A stretch of DNA of 64,000 nucleotides, taken from positions 186,001 to 250,000 of the forward strand of contig JAFEAP010000006.1 of NCBI GenBank assembly GCA_018266355.1, read 5' to 3'. Numbering within the stretch: the first letter of the stretch is position 1; the number at the start of each line of letters is the position of its first letter. A program made the translations under genes and the position numbers. Origin of the DNA: Bdellovibrionales bacterium (GTDB lineage Bacteria; Bdellovibrionota; UBA1018). Under the pieces are notes generated by a model that did not search any database, had not been told where the DNA came from, and saw only the letters and a list, made by a program, of their open reading frames with translations. Of the stretch, positions 10,310 to 19,271 are shown piece by piece.

Positions 10310-11595
10310 CCGATTTCCTTTCGATCCCGAAAAAGAGTCATGAACAAACCCACCGCCCCGAGCGTTCCCCAGAGCTTCACCGAAGCGAGCTCGAGCTCGC
10401 TCCCGAGCGGCCCCATCGTCTTCGCGGTGATCGCACCGACGAGCAAACCGCAGGCGACGAAACCCGCGAACCGCCACCGCCGCGTCTCGCGGCGATTCTC
10501 GCGAATCGCGATTTCGGCGCCTAAAACGAGGAGCGGATAGACGAAGAGGAAGACGTGGAACCACGCCAAAGGTTGGACCGCCGGGAGCAGCGCGAGCCAC
10601 CCGATCCACTGCGCGAGCGGCGGAAGCCGACGCCCGAACCAAGCCCACGCGCCGCCGATGGCGACGAGCGAGAGGAAGGTCGCGAAAAGGACGTGCACCG
10701 GTTGGCGCTCGTCGAGCCCGCCCTTCCGCAGCAGGAACGAGGGCAACCCCTGAACTTCTCGCGTGGTGAATCCGATGCGCACGGAATTCACATCCTGGGT
10801 CCCGGAGAACATCGCCGACGTCCACTCGTCGCGAAGGCTCCCGTAATGACCGCCGTAAGACTTGAAATAGATCGGAAGCGAGAGCAGCACGAAGAGCAGG
10901 CCGACCCCGACCGTCGTCGCGAAAATCTTCTTCCGACGAACGGCGTGGATCATCGGAAAGAGCGACGTGAGCTTCGCGCTGAGGGCGACGGAGAGAAAGA
11001 AGAAACGGCGGAACGAAGACCGCACCGGATCGGCCCAAACCGCGAGCGCGAGCGCGACCAGCGTGATCTGTCCGGTCATCCCGTGACTGCCGAAGAGCGC
11101 GAAGAGCATGAGGAGGAAGAGCGACTGAACGGCCGGCCTCACGCCGGGGAAATCGCCGAATCCCCGGTGAAGCCGCGTGACGATCGCGACGAGGGAAGCC
11201 GCCTCGACGAATCCCCAGAGCACTTTCGCGGTCGCGAGATCGAGGAAACCGAACGGAAGGAAGAAGGGCAGGATCCACGGCGGGTATTTGAAGACCATGT
11301 TCCCGTAGGTGACCTGGTCGTAGGGGCGAACCCCGTCCCAAAACCGCTGCGCCACGCGGTAGAAGACTTGGAAATCGTCGCCGCGCGCGACCGTCCGCGT
11401 GATGAGGACGACCGCGTACCAAACGACGATCGCGACGAGGACTCCGAATTCGATTCGCCGGCGAAGGAGGCCGGACGCCGCGCGGGCCGGGCGTTTCGCC
11501 TCGGCTCCGGACGAGCGTCTCGCTTCGCTTTCCTCCGAACGCTTCGCCTTCTTCTTCGGAGAGCGTCCGGCGCCCTTAGCGTTTCTGGTCGGCAC
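10306..11595 (-). CDS. GT87-family (DUF2029) polyprenol-dependent glycosyltransferase-like membrane protein
   Basis: A 429-aa inner-membrane protein. A Lys/Arg/Ala-rich cytoplasmic tail (1-48) precedes about ten membrane segments. Soon after the first is an acidic periplasmic motif, DDFQVFYRVAQRFWDGVRPYD, followed by FKYPPWILPFFLPFG, the signature of GT87 mannosyltransferase-like enzymes using polyprenyl-phosphate sugars. The start is a GTG at 11595 inside the 3' end of the HGD-family gene (20-bp overlap). It may decorate a surface polymer or lipid; the sugar and acceptor are unknown. Confidence 0.75.
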   Translation of the reverse strand: MPTRNAKGAGRSPKKKAKRSEESEARRSSGAEAKRPARAASGLLRRRIEFGVLVAIVVWYAVVLITRTVARGDDFQVFYRVAQRFWDGVRPYDQVTYGNMVFKYPPWILPFFLPFGFLDLATAKVLWGFVEAASLVAIVTRLHRGFGDFPGVRPAVQSLFLLMLFALFGSHGMTGQITLVALALAVWADPVRSSFRRFFFLSVALSAKLTSLFPMIHAVRRKKIFATTVGVGLLFVLLSLPIYFKSYGGHYGSLRDEWTSAMFSGTQDVNSVRIGFTTREVQGLPSFLLRKGGLDERQPVHVLFATFLSLVAIGGAWAWFGRRLPPLAQWIGWLALLPAVQPLAWFHVFLFVYPLLVLGAEIAIRENRRETRRWRFAGFVACGLLVGAITAKTMGPLGSELELASVKLWGTLGAVGLFMTLFRDRKEIG

Positions 11596-12736
11596 GCCAG
11601 CTCATGTGGTATTCGCGGTATTCGACCGTCTCCGCGGTCGACGTCGCGCGCAGGGGATTCCGAGTATCGACCATCACCGCGATCTCGTGCGTGAAGTCCT
11701 TATCGGCGGCGTTCGTCGCCGCGTTCGGGTGCGGACCGTGGTGGATTCCCTGCGGGTGCCAGGTGATCGCTCCGACCGAGATGCCTTCGCGCGAGAAGAA
11801 ATTCCCCGCGTGGTAGAAGAGCACTTCGTCGAAATCGATGTTCCGGTGATAGAACGGAACCTTCATCGCGCCTTCCTCGCTCTCGAGCGGGCGCGGGAGG
11901 AACGAACAGATCACGAAGTTCCGCGAAACGAAGGTCGTGTGGACCGACGGCGGCAGGTGATAGCGCGGCGAAACGACGGGCCGGATTTCGTCGACGTGGA
12001 TCGCCCACGGGGAAAGGTCGCCCTTCCAACCCGCGGTATTGATCGGATTGAAGGGATAGAAGACGTTCGTCCAATCGCCCTCGCGTTTGATTTGGAGCTG
12101 CCATTCGCCTTTCGCGTTTTTTCCCGTCGTTTTCTCGGCGCCCGCGAGCTTCGGCGTGCGCATGATCATCGGATCGAACTGGGCGTGACGTCCGAGCATC
12201 CCGCGCTCGGGAAGCTCGATCTCGCCCGCGGACTCGATCACGAGGTGGGCGTTCGGCGTCTTCGCGACGAAGCGGTAGGTCGTTCCGCGCGGGATGACGA
12301 GGTAGTCGCCCGCCTTATAATCGAGGTCGCCGTAATCGGTTTCGAGCGTGCCGGCGCCTTCGTGGACGAAACGGACTTCGTCGCCGTCGCCGTTCCGCAC
12401 GTAGACCGTCATCTCGGTCGGGAACTTCGCGATGCCGAGGCGGACGTCCGCGTTCTCGAGGAGTCCGACCGGGCGACCGAGCTGTTCGCCCGGGAGCGAG
12501 AACGGTTCGACTTTCGTCGCGTAATAGGCGCGCGGTTTCAGCTCCCCTTCGATGCGCGTCCAGCCGGTCGGCGGGTGACGGTGATAGAGGTGGCTCGTGC
12601 GGCCGAAGAAACCGCGACGTCCGTGCTCTTCCTCGTACGTCCCGTCGGGAACCTTCACGTGCGGCTGGGCCGCGACCGTTCCTTGAGACCAACCAAAACC
12701 CGATCCGAAGCCCGACTGACCCGAAGAAGTAGACAT
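11576..12736 (-). CDS. hmgA: Homogentisate 1,2-dioxygenase family protein
   Basis: A 386-aa cupin-fold enzyme that in its family opens the ring of homogentisate to maleylacetoacetate in Tyr/Phe breakdown. Iron-ligand context is intact: the block FDEVLFYHAGNF supplies a Glu and HPQGIHHGPHP supplies His residues. The N-terminal cupin half has FVHEGAGTLETDYG and KAGDYLVIPRGTTYRF. It is shorter than classical HmgA (about 435 aa), as in the short bacterial branch, and no fumarylacetoacetase or hydroxyphenylpyruvate dioxygenase is adjacent. The specific reaction is therefore less sure than the family. Confidence 0.75.
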   Translation of the reverse strand: MSTSSGQSGFGSGFGWSQGTVAAQPHVKVPDGTYEEEHGRRGFFGRTSHLYHRHPPTGWTRIEGELKPRAYYATKVEPFSLPGEQLGRPVGLLENADVRLGIAKFPTEMTVYVRNGDGDEVRFVHEGAGTLETDYGDLDYKAGDYLVIPRGTTYRFVAKTPNAHLVIESAGEIELPERGMLGRHAQFDPMIMRTPKLAGAEKTTGKNAKGEWQLQIKREGDWTNVFYPFNPINTAGWKGDLSPWAIHVDEIRPVVSPRYHLPPSVHTTFVSRNFVICSFLPRPLESEEGAMKVPFYHRNIDFDEVLFYHAGNFFSREGISVGAITWHPQGIHHGPHPNAATNAADKDFTHEIAVMVDTRNPLRATSTAETVEYREYHMSWRADQKR

Positions 12737-12882
12737 ATACGTCTACCCTTATCCGACGCGGCGGGAATGCGCTACCGCACAAGGCGTCATCTACGCGCCG
12801 CGTGATTGAATCTTACTAGCCTTTCGCCTCCCCCCCGGCATATTTCTGAGGAAAGCCAAAACGAAACCGGTCAGGAAATCAC

Positions 12883-13575
12883 ATGTCACTGCCTGCACAT
12901 CTGAGCGCCGACCACGCCACCGGATTCATTCCGGGCGAAACCATCGCCCAGTACGAACTCGGGACGATGCGGAACTTCATCTACTTGATCCTCGACGACG
13001 CGACTAAGTCGGCGGCGATCGTCGATCCCCAAAAGGATCTCCTTCCGGTGACGGATCTCGAAATGAACGGCTACCGGCTGACCGCGATCCTCCTCACCCA
13101 TTCCCATCACGACCACGTCGCCGGCGTCGGTCCGCTCCTCGCCGCGCGCCCCGAACTTCCGGTCTACGTCCACGAAGGCGACGTCTTCCGGCTGAAGAAC
13201 GTCCCGGTGAAAAACCTCCGCCGCGTGCAGGACGGCGAACGTTTCCGGATCGGAGAAATCGAGATCGAGGCGCTCCACTCGCCCGGCCACAGTCCCGGCG
13301 AAATCTGCTACCGCGTCGCCTCCGCGCGCGGGCCGCACTACCTTCTCACCGGAGACACGCTTTTCATCCGCGACTGCGGACGCACGGATTTTCCGGAGAG
13401 CGACAACGACGCCATGTTCGACACGCTCCAACGCCTGAAACGACTCCCCGACGAGCTCGTCGTCCTTCCCGGGCACCACTACGCCCGCGAAACCGCGAGC
13501 CTGCTCGGAACCGAAAAGAAATCGAGCCCGCCGCTCCAATGCCGGAGCGCGGAGGAACTCGCGAGCCTTCCTTGA
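12883..13575 (+). CDS. MBL-fold metallo-hydrolase, glyoxalase II / persulfide dioxygenase-like
   Basis: A 230-aa metallo-beta-lactamase-fold protein. Metal motif LTHSHHDHVAG (HxHxDH), then LHSPGHSPGEICY with the second-shell His, LLTGDTLFIRDCGRTDF with the bridging Asp, and LPGHHYA for the last His. The DCGRTDF segment is typical of ETHE1-type persulfide dioxygenases and their sulfurtransferase-associated relatives. The N-terminal YELGTMRNFIYLILD also fits. AGGAAA precedes the ATG. It begins 146 bp from the divergent HGD-family gene, and kup starts 6 bp after it. Confidence 0.85.
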   Translation: MSLPAHLSADHATGFIPGETIAQYELGTMRNFIYLILDDATKSAAIVDPQKDLLPVTDLEMNGYRLTAILLTHSHHDHVAGVGPLLAARPELPVYVHEGDVFRLKNVPVKNLRRVQDGERFRIGEIEIEALHSPGHSPGEICYRVASARGPHYLLTGDTLFIRDCGRTDFPESDNDAMFDTLQRLKRLPDELVVLPGHHYARETASLLGTEKKSSPPLQCRSAEELASLP

Positions 13576-13581
13576 AATCCC

Positions 13582-15477
13582 ATGCCGCATAACGAACCGA
13601 AAAGCCTGAAAGTCAATCTCGCCCTCGCGCTCGCGTCGCTCGGTGTCGTCTTCGGAGACATCGGGACCTCGATCCTTTACACCTTTCAGGAATGCTTCTA
13701 CGGCGGTCATCCCGTCGGCGTCGACCACGACAACGTGATGGGCATCGCCTCGCTCATCATCTGGTCGCTCCTCCTGATCGTAACCGTGAAGTACGTGTGG
13801 ATCATGATGGTCGCCGAGAACAAGGGCGAAGGCGGGATCCTTTCCCTCCTCTCCCTCGTGCCGATGCCGCTTCGGTACAACGCCGCCGGTACCCTCGCGC
13901 TCGCCTCGCTCCTCGGCGTCGCCGGCGCGGCGCTGCTCTTCGGAGACGGCATCATCACTCCGGCGATCTCCGTCCTTTCCGCGATGGAAGGTCTCCAACT
14001 CGCGAACCCCGCGTACGAGCGTTTCGTCATGCCGGGCACGATCGTGATCCTGCTCATCCTCTTCTCGATCCAACGGACGGGAACCGGCCGCATCGGGAAA
14101 TACTTCGGCGTGATCGTCCTCGTTTGGTTCGCGGTCGCGGCGATGCTCGGTATCCGTCATATCGTCGAGATGCCGTCCGTGCTGAAAGCGTTCAACCCCC
14201 GCTATGCGACCCATTTCTTCGAGCACGAGGGGTTCTCCGGCATCAAGGTCCTCGGCTCCGTCGTCCTCGCCGTGACCGGGGGCGAAGCCCTCTACGCCGA
14301 CATGGGCCACTTCGGGCGCAAGCCGATCCGCATCTCCTGGCACTGGATCGTCCTTCCGGCCCTCGTCTTGAATTACCTCGGCCAAGCCGCGCTCATCCTG
14401 AAGCGCCCCGAAACCTCCCATCTCCCGTTTTATTCGATGATCGACGATCGCGGGGTCCTCTTCTACGCGCTCGTCGGCCTCGCGACGATGGCGACGATCA
14501 TCGCGTCCCAAGCCCTGATCACCGGCGCCTACTCGCTCACCCAGCAGGCGATCCGGATCGGCATCTTCCCGCGCCTGAAGATCATCCACACCTCGGAAGA
14601 CCTCGAAGGGCGCGTCTACATCCCGTTCATGAACTGGTTCCTCGCGATCGCCTGCATCGCGACCGTCCTCGTCTTCCAAAAGTCGAGCCGGCTGGCCGCC
14701 GCGTACGGTCTCGCCGTGACGGGCACGATGCTGATGACCTCGCTCGTGTTTTTCTTCGTCGCCCACTACCGGTGGAAGTGGGAACTCTGGAAGGTGATCC
14801 CGCTCGTGACGGTGATGGCCCTTCTCGACGCCGCTTTCCTCTACGCGAACCTGCTCAAGATCCCGGACGGCGGTTACCTTCCGCTCATCATCGGCGGCGT
14901 TTTCTTCTACGCGATGGTGATCTGGCAGTACGGCCGCGCGCAGCTCTCGAAGTTCTACCGGGAGCGTTCGAAGACGATGGACAACTTCTTCGAAGAGATC
15001 GAGTGCAAGCACACCCGCCGGATCCCCGGCTGCCTCGTCGTCCTCGCCTCGAACGAAAACAAGGTCCCACCGGTGCTCGCGCGACTCGTCGATTCGATGC
15101 ACGTGATCCACGAGAACGTCGTCCTCGTCACGGTCACGACGGAAGACGTGCCCTACGTGAAGGTCGACGAACGGGTGCGCGTGACCGACCTCGTACACAA
15201 CGTCTCGCGGGTGATCATGCGCTACGGCTTCATGGAAACGATCGACGTTCCGGAAGTCCTTTCGCGATGTCACTTCTCGCACATGCGCGGATTCCCGAAG
15301 GACCAGGCGACCTACCTCCTCGGCCGCGAAACCTTCATCATCAACGGCGACTCCGTCCTCGAACGGATCCGCCAGGCGCTCTTCGGTTCGATGTCGCGGA
15401 ACACGGCCTCGGCTTCGGACTACTTCAATCTGCCCGCGAACCAGGTGCTCGAACTCGGCGCGCAGCTCGCGGTCTGA
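13582..15477 (+). CDS. kup: KUP-family potassium uptake protein
   Basis: A 631-aa K+/H+ symporter of the KUP/HAK family. Twelve membrane segments fill residues 10-450, opening with ALASLGVVFGDIGTSILYTF. ENKGEGGILSLLSL and FGDGIITPAISVLSAMEGL are family hallmarks. A cytoplasmic C-terminal domain follows (about 455-631), containing YLLGRETFI and several predicted beta-alpha units. Length is the usual 620-650. It follows the metallo-hydrolase by 6 bp and precedes a LysR gene by 13 bp, so all may share a transcript. Confidence 0.95.
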   Translation: MPHNEPKSLKVNLALALASLGVVFGDIGTSILYTFQECFYGGHPVGVDHDNVMGIASLIIWSLLLIVTVKYVWIMMVAENKGEGGILSLLSLVPMPLRYNAAGTLALASLLGVAGAALLFGDGIITPAISVLSAMEGLQLANPAYERFVMPGTIVILLILFSIQRTGTGRIGKYFGVIVLVWFAVAAMLGIRHIVEMPSVLKAFNPRYATHFFEHEGFSGIKVLGSVVLAVTGGEALYADMGHFGRKPIRISWHWIVLPALVLNYLGQAALILKRPETSHLPFYSMIDDRGVLFYALVGLATMATIIASQALITGAYSLTQQAIRIGIFPRLKIIHTSEDLEGRVYIPFMNWFLAIACIATVLVFQKSSRLAAAYGLAVTGTMLMTSLVFFFVAHYRWKWELWKVIPLVTVMALLDAAFLYANLLKIPDGGYLPLIIGGVFFYAMVIWQYGRAQLSKFYRERSKTMDNFFEEIECKHTRRIPGCLVVLASNENKVPPVLARLVDSMHVIHENVVLVTVTTEDVPYVKVDERVRVTDLVHNVSRVIMRYGFMETIDVPEVLSRCHFSHMRGFPKDQATYLLGRETFIINGDSVLERIRQALFGSMSRNTASASDYFNLPANQVLELGAQLAV

Positions 15478-15490
15478 CGAAAGGAAACGG

Positions 15491-16381
15491 ATGTCGATCG
15501 AGATCAATCTGAACTTCATCCGCTGCTTCGAGGTCCTCGCCGAAACACTCTCTTTCTCGGTCGCTTCCGAGAAGCTCCGCCTCGCGCAGTCGAACGTCTC
15601 GCGCCAGATCAAGATCCTCGAGGAGGCCCTAGGCGTTCGCCTCTTCCACCGCACCCGTCAGGGGGTTTCGCTCACTCCGGAAGGGCAGCGTTTCCGCCAG
15701 GAAGTCCTGCCGCTTACCCAAGAACTCCGCGAAAAACTCGAAGGCTTCTCGAACCGCCAGAAGGAAGAAGTCGGCGAGATCAAACTCGGCTGTTTCTCGG
15801 AAGTCGGGAAGAACTTCTTCATGCCGCTCTGCCTCGAGTTCCAAAAGGATCATCCGCACGTGACCGTCGAGATGCTCTACGAGAACGAGGCCGCGATCCT
15901 CCGGATGATCACGAAGAGCGAGATCGAATTCGGCATCGTCTCGAACCCGCCGATCATCGAAGGGCTCGCCGCGTTCCCGGTCTTGAAGCAGAAGATCGCC
16001 CTCTTCGGCCCCGCTTCGGCGAAGAATCCTTCGAAAGAAGACATCGAATCCGCTCCCTTCGCGGCGTTCGAGAAGACGGACGTGCTGCTCTCCGAACTTT
16101 GGTCGAAGCAGATCTCGAAGCGGAAGAAACCGCGGCTCGTCTCCGTCGTGAACTCGCATGCGTCGATCCTCGACGCCGTCGCGACGATCGGCGCGTTCGC
16201 GGTGCTCCCGGTGATGTCCGCGCGCGCGCACTTGGCCTCCGGCAAGGTTCGCCAGATCCCGGGCTACGAGTTCGAGGCCCCGCTCTATTTCATCCACCCG
16301 CAGACGGAGTGGATGTCGCGCAAGAACGCCACCTTCAAGCAGTTCGTCCTCCGGCGCTGCAAGGAAGTCAAAGAGGCCTGA
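15491..16381 (+). CDS. LysR-family transcriptional regulator
   Basis: A 296-aa LysR-type regulator. The N-terminal winged helix (1-65) shows NFIRCFEVLAETLSFSVASEKL and SQSNVSRQIKILEEALG-type HTH residues, then LFHRTRQGVSLTPEG. The rest is a two-lobed periplasmic-binding-like effector domain starting near LGCFSEVGKNFFMP. AGGAAACGG sits just before the ATG. Its place in the plus-strand run after kup, and not divergent from a target, gives no direct clue to what it controls; K+ transport or the downstream TonB-like gene are candidates. Confidence 0.92.
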   Translation: MSIEINLNFIRCFEVLAETLSFSVASEKLRLAQSNVSRQIKILEEALGVRLFHRTRQGVSLTPEGQRFRQEVLPLTQELREKLEGFSNRQKEEVGEIKLGCFSEVGKNFFMPLCLEFQKDHPHVTVEMLYENEAAILRMITKSEIEFGIVSNPPIIEGLAAFPVLKQKIALFGPASAKNPSKEDIESAPFAAFEKTDVLLSELWSKQISKRKKPRLVSVVNSHASILDAVATIGAFAVLPVMSARAHLASGKVRQIPGYEFEAPLYFIHPQTEWMSRKNATFKQFVLRRCKEVKEA

Positions 16382-16384
16382 TCG

Positions 16385-17056
16385 GTGCGGCGCGGGGACC
16401 TCACTTACGCCGCGGCGAGCGTCTTCACCCACGGTCTCCTCGTCGGCGCGATGGCGTGGGGCCTCGCCCATGACGGCGCGCACGTCGCGGGCGCGCCAGG
16501 GCTCGCGGGAAATCCGAACGCCCGCTTCGACGTCACGATGGAGGCCGCTCCGCCGCCGGCCCCCGCGCCGAGGGCGGTGAAGGCGGCGCCGGTGACCGAG
16601 GGGTTGCCCGTCGACGTGAAACACGAACATCCGCGCGAGATCGAGACGCCGCCCGAAAAACCGGTCGAGCGGGTCGCGGAGAACGCCGTGCACGGAGAGG
16701 CGCCGTCGGACGCGCCGAGAGGCGCCCCCGGCCAGGGCGGCACCGGATCGGAGGCCGCCGACCGGGTCGGCGATTCCGACCGGACGAATCGCCTCGGGAT
16801 CTACCTCCAGAAAATGCAGCGAAAGATCCAATCGAACCTCGGGTCCGCGGGCTACCTCGAATTCCCCGCGCACGCGAAACTCCTGCTCGATCTGAAGCGC
16901 GACGGATCGGTGACGAAGATCGCGGTCGTCGAGTCGAGCGGAGACGCCGCGCTCGACCGCCTCGCGATCCGCGCCGTGCAGAAATCGTTGCCGTTCGATC
17001 CTTGGGAAGTCGACCAGCGGGTCGAAGTTCCGGTACTCTTTCGGGGAGGAGGTTAA
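16385..17056 (+). CDS. TonB-family energy-transducer-like protein
   Basis: A 223-aa protein with one N-terminal membrane anchor (about 8-28), a Pro/Ala/Glu-rich periplasm-spanning middle (PPPAPAPRAVKAAP, then ETPPEKPVERV), and a TonB/TolA-type C-terminal domain from about residue 135. That domain has the family pattern LKRDGSVTKIAVVESSGDAALDRLAIRAV followed by LPFDP. GTG start at 16385, 3 bp after the lysR stop. It may transmit proton-motive force to an outer-membrane receptor; no ExbB/ExbD is in the window. It may equally be a TolA-like envelope protein. Confidence 0.8.
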   Translation: MRRGDLTYAAASVFTHGLLVGAMAWGLAHDGAHVAGAPGLAGNPNARFDVTMEAAPPPAPAPRAVKAAPVTEGLPVDVKHEHPREIETPPEKPVERVAENAVHGEAPSDAPRGAPGQGGTGSEAADRVGDSDRTNRLGIYLQKMQRKIQSNLGSAGYLEFPAHAKLLLDLKRDGSVTKIAVVESSGDAALDRLAIRAVQKSLPFDPWEVDQRVEVPVLFRGGG

Positions 17057-17061
17057 CCGTC

Positions 17062-17823
17062 ATGAAAGCCGTACGCGACCGTCTCGCTTCGCTCGTTTTC
17101 GGATTCACGCTGCCTATCGCGGCCGCGCGCCTGATCCTCTCGCGCAAACGGCTCCTCGCTTGGTCCGCGCTCCCGATCGCGCTCACCCTCGCGCTTTCGG
17201 TTTGGGGTACGGCGTGGGTGAAGGCGAAGGCGGCGGCGGCCGGACTCGCCTGGCTCAGCGGCCACGGATACGCGGCCGATTCGTTCGCGGCCCAGGCCGC
17301 GATGGTGCTCCTCCAGGTCCTCCTCTTCGTGCTCGCGGCGATTTCGTTCTCGTTCGTCGCCGGCGTCGTCGCTTCCCCGTTCAACGATTTCCTCGCCGAA
17401 GCGGCCGAACCTTTCACCGAGCCGGCGCTCGTGCCCGCGCCGGCGGGCCTCGCGGGAAAACTCCGCGCCTTCCTGATCGACGTCGTGAAGACGATCGCGA
17501 TCACGGCGCTCCAACTCGGGCTGCTGCTCGTCGGACTCGTCGCGATCTGGCTGCCCGGCCTGAACCTGATCCCGTTCGCGGCGGCGTTCTGGCTGCTCGC
17601 CTTCCAATTCGTGAGCTATCCCCAGACCCGACGCGGCGAAGGACTTCGCCGGTCCGCGCGTTTCCTCACCCGGCACCTCTTCGCGACCTTCGGGTTCGGA
17701 GCGGCGGTCGGGATCCTCTTCGCGATCCCGTTCGTCTCGGCGTTTTCGCTTCCGCTCGCGGTCGTCGGCGGGACGCTGCTTTACGCGCGGGCCGGATCGC
17801 CGGTTCCCTACGCCCTGAAGTAG
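17062..17823 (+). CDS. EI24/CysZ-like multi-pass membrane protein
   Basis: A 253-aa inner-membrane protein with about four to six long hydrophobic segments, an early RKRLLAWSALPIALTLALS, then ASPFNDFLAEAAEPFTE, the recognisable EI24 (CysZ/DUF540) motif SPFNDxLAE. CysZ proteins move sulfate; many distant homologues are uncharacterised. The ATG at 17062 has a strong GGGGAGGAGG upstream and follows the TonB-like gene by 5 bp. The C-terminus GTLLYARAGSPVP is also family-like. Sulfate transport is not assured. Confidence 0.75.
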   Translation: MKAVRDRLASLVFGFTLPIAAARLILSRKRLLAWSALPIALTLALSVWGTAWVKAKAAAAGLAWLSGHGYAADSFAAQAAMVLLQVLLFVLAAISFSFVAGVVASPFNDFLAEAAEPFTEPALVPAPAGLAGKLRAFLIDVVKTIAITALQLGLLLVGLVAIWLPGLNLIPFAAAFWLLAFQFVSYPQTRRGEGLRRSARFLTRHLFATFGFGAAVGILFAIPFVSAFSLPLAVVGGTLLYARAGSPVPYALK

Positions 17824-17877
17824 TCAAAAATCCGCCGCTCACGCTCCGGCCTCTCTCCACCGAAAAGAAGGAGTCGG

Positions 17878-19161
17878 ATGTCGGAAGTAGAGCAACCCCT
17901 GCACACCCTCGAGTACCGCCGCTGGTTCAAGTCCCTGACTTGGTTCCATATGGCGTTTTGCACCTTCTTCGCGGGCGTCTTCCTCTACGCCGTCCACGGT
18001 TCGGTCTTCGCGCCGACCCCGGAGATGCGGACCGGATTCCTCGGTTCGATCCTGATGATCGGGATGCTCCTCGGGCTCCACCTCGTCTTCTTCTTCAAGT
18101 TCTTTCACCCGCGGGCGACGTCGAAGTTCCACGTCTACGCCGACCGGCTCGAGGTCGAGACCGGAAAACGCCGACGGATCGCTCCCTACTCCGAGATCCT
18201 GAAAGTTTACGGCCAGGTTCTGCCGGTCATCGGCGGTAATTTCGGCTTCATCCTGAAGTCGGGCGAGGTCTTCGGTTTTACGACCGGTCTTCGCGACGGC
18301 GCCCTCATCCTCGACGCCCTGGTCGCCCACTCGCCCGAACGCCGCGAAGGGCTCGCGGAACTGCGCGCCGCCCTGATCGTGCGCGACCATGCGACCGATC
18401 GGACGGGGGAATTTTTCCGCGGCGGACGCGGCCTTTTCACGTGTTTGAACCTCTTCGTGGTTCCCGTCGTCTTCGCGGCCTACCTCGTCGGCCGCCAGGG
18501 ACATTCGTTTTCGGTGCCCGATCCGCGCTCGCTCGTCGGCCACACGACGTACGGCATTTCCCTCGCCGTTTACTCGCTCGTTTTCTTCTTCGTCGTGACC
18601 CTGAACGGAATCCTCGATTTCCCGATCCAGGAAAGACTCGTCGAGGAGTTTTCCCGCGGCGGGCGCGAGAAGCCCGAGTCCCGCGCGCGGAACCTCGAAT
18701 TCGAGAAATCGATGCTCCGGGACGCGCTTCCGATCTACCTCTTCGCCCTCGCGACGATCCTCGGCGCGTATAACCGCTTCGACTTGAACCTGCTCAGCGT
18801 GACCCAGGTCACGGCCGAGGCGCCGCACCTCGGATTGAGCCCCGGTCAGCTGCTCTGGATCGACGAGCGCGCGAACCGGGTCGGCGGTCCGCATTCGCTC
18901 CATGAAGGCGATAAGGTGATCTTCCAAAAATCCGAGGTCGTCTACCTCGGCAAACTCGTCGGAGTTCCCGGAGCGGTCGCGAAACTCTCCGAACCGGGCG
19001 AGCCGGGACGGAAGCCCGCTTCGAGTGAGGTCACCGTCGAACCGGGCAAGATCGCCGTCCGCTCGAACCCCGAGGGGGACCGGACGGAAATCGTCGACCA
19101 AACCGCCGTCCGCGGGCGTGCGGTCGAGAACCTCCGGGATTTCATCTATTCGCGCGAGTGA
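17878..19161 (+). CDS. Membrane protein with signal-peptidase-like but catalytically dead C-terminal domain
   Basis: A 427-aa protein not assignable to a named family. Segments near residues 24-45 and 54-76 are hydrophobic, then a soluble PH-like stretch (KFHVYADRLEVETGKRRR), then further membrane segments near 190-210, 225-250 and 285-305. From about residue 320 the sequence resembles the S26 signal-peptidase fold: LSPGQLLWIDE, EGDKVIFQK, YLGKLVGVPGA, and a VEPGKIAVRSNP strand. The catalytic Ser is missing, and the Lys position of the KR-V-x-G-x-PGD motif is Gly. Function unknown; the resemblance is by eye. Confidence 0.65.
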   Translation: MSEVEQPLHTLEYRRWFKSLTWFHMAFCTFFAGVFLYAVHGSVFAPTPEMRTGFLGSILMIGMLLGLHLVFFFKFFHPRATSKFHVYADRLEVETGKRRRIAPYSEILKVYGQVLPVIGGNFGFILKSGEVFGFTTGLRDGALILDALVAHSPERREGLAELRAALIVRDHATDRTGEFFRGGRGLFTCLNLFVVPVVFAAYLVGRQGHSFSVPDPRSLVGHTTYGISLAVYSLVFFFVVTLNGILDFPIQERLVEEFSRGGREKPESRARNLEFEKSMLRDALPIYLFALATILGAYNRFDLNLLSVTQVTAEAPHLGLSPGQLLWIDERANRVGGPHSLHEGDKVIFQKSEVVYLGKLVGVPGAVAKLSEPGEPGRKPASSEVTVEPGKIAVRSNPEGDRTEIVDQTAVRGRAVENLRDFIYSRE

Positions 19162-19271
19162 CTTTTTTCGGCGGTGACGTTCCGCGCGCTCGGCAGGAAA
19201 TGCCGGGCGGTTTTTGCCTCTCGAACCGACTCCCCTCCCTACCGAAGAGCAGTCAAGGAGACGGAAGCCTT

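Noticed and set aside
12886..15654. A 922-codon minus-strand open frame over the metallo-hydrolase and kup
   Set aside because: Both plus-strand genes are full-length family members; the antisense product is Asp/Arg/Glu/Val-rich and unlike a real protein.
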